From positions 372,001 to 436,000 of the forward strand of contig CAVYAT010000001.1 of assembly GCA_963766605.1 (NCBI GenBank): a DNA stretch of 64,000 nucleotides, written 5' to 3'. Below the pieces are notes generated by a model. It made no database searches. It was given only the letters and a program-made list of their open reading frames with translations, and was not told the origin of the DNA. Position numbers and translations under genes: made by a program. This document shows, piece by piece, positions 63,591 through 64,000 of the stretch; position 1 is the stretch's first letter; every line of letters starts with the position of its first letter. This DNA comes from AC-49 sp963766605 (GTDB lineage: Bacteria; Actinomycetota; Thermoleophilia; Solirubrobacterales; Solirubrobacteraceae).

Positions 63591-64000
63591 ATGTTGTCCG
63601 GCGCGCGTATGCGGTGGCAGGCGATCCCGCCGGACCGTCAGGATGTGCTGCTGGCCGGCGTCCTGCTCGTGGTGGGCATCCTCGAGGCGCTGCTGGACCA
63701 GATGCCGGGCAGCCGGCTGGCCACCGCCGCGGGCGAGGTCTTCATCTGCGGGTCGGTCGTGCTGCGCCGCCGCAACCCGCTGGCCGCGGTCGCGATCCTC
63801 GGCGGCGCCACGCTGCTCCAGCAGGCGCTCGGCGGGTTCGCGCTCAACCACAGCTACGCGATGGTCCTGTCGGCGGTGATCGTGATCTACTCGCTCGGCG
63901 CCTACACCGAGGGACGCACGCTGTGGTTCGGGATCGCGCTGCAGTGCGCGCTGTTCGTCGTCGGCGGGCTGCTGTTCAACAACTCTGGCAACGCCCGCGC
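63591..64000 (+). CDS. Probable sensor histidine kinase, N-terminal membrane part only
   Basis: 136 complete codons from ATG 63591 to the window end, still open. After a short cytoplasmic start (RMRWQAIPPDRQDVLL), it shows four hydrophobic segments: AGVLLVVGILEALLD, VFICGSVVLRRRNPLAAVAI, YAMVLSAVIVIYSLGAY and FGIALQCALFVVGGLLF. The RRRNPLAA loop is typical of the N-terminal region of NarL-type actinobacterial histidine kinases. The kinase domain lies beyond the window. Divergent location from an export operon fits the usual pairing of such kinases with MacB-like transporters. Confidence 0.65.
   Translation, partial: MLSGARMRWQAIPPDRQDVLLAGVLLVVGILEALLDQMPGSRLATAAGEVFICGSVVLRRRNPLAAVAILGGATLLQQALGGFALNHSYAMVLSAVIVIYSLGAYTEGRTLWFGIALQCALFVVGGLLFNNSGNAR

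Overview
The window is very GC-rich, with a strong G/C bias at third codon positions, many GTG starts and dense ATGA-type gene overlaps. Gene content (Ada-AlkA fusion, EfeU/EfeO iron uptake, many secreted proteins, P450s, HxlR/TetR regulators) suggests a deep-branching actinobacterium, most like Thermoleophilia/Solirubrobacterales. That placement is inference: there is no rRNA, tRNA or other phylogenetic marker here. I see no CRISPR, IS element or phage gene, and no gene-free stretch longer than about 175 bases.

Region 1 (1-2353): the 3' end of a subtilisin-like protease, a universal stress protein preceded by a 28-residue membrane peptide, and a polyprenyl-phosphate sugar-1-phosphate transferase.

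Region 2 (800-28294): a roughly 27 kb cell-surface polysaccharide locus of Wzx/Wzy type. It holds the initiating sugar transferase, two O-antigen ligase/polymerase-like proteins (one with a TPR tail), a flippase, a Wzz-BY-kinase with a CpsB-type PHP phosphatase, seven glycosyltransferases, a sugar epimerase, two tandem DegT aminotransferases, a sugar nucleotidyltransferase and a small lipoprotein. Interleaved are four paralogous secreted clan-A glycosidase-like proteins, the most distinctive feature of the locus.

Region 3 (28317-32102): a cytochrome P450, HemW divergent from it, and the two subunits of a 3-oxoacid CoA-transferase.

Region 4 (32201-41130): an intradiol dioxygenase, a family-39-type membrane glycosyltransferase and a complete five-gene peptide-type ABC importer. 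Every gene is broken by many single-base indels while conserved residues survive in alternating frames. I read this mainly as a poor-consensus stretch of assembly, not biological decay.

Region 5 (41265-53155): a Baeyer-Villiger-type flavin monooxygenase, a DHA2 efflux pump divergent from a TetR regulator, a DEAD-box helicase, a DUF3089 hydrolase, a second P450, and an iron-uptake pair consisting of an EfeU-EfeO fusion and a second FTR1 permease. An HxlR regulator is divergent from the iron operon.

Region 6 (53163-64000): an MFS pump plus acyl-CoA thioesterase operon that shares operator-like sites with the HxlR promoter, a glycine-rich collagen-like secreted protein, a DNA alkylation-repair pair, an L7/L12-C-like small protein divergent from a SnoaL-like protein, an SRPBCC/ABC/FtsX operon, and the start of a probable sensor histidine kinase.

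Many single-gene promoters follow one pattern: a TANNNT -10 box 6-9 bases before the start codon. This points to extensive leaderless transcription and helps to fix several start codons.
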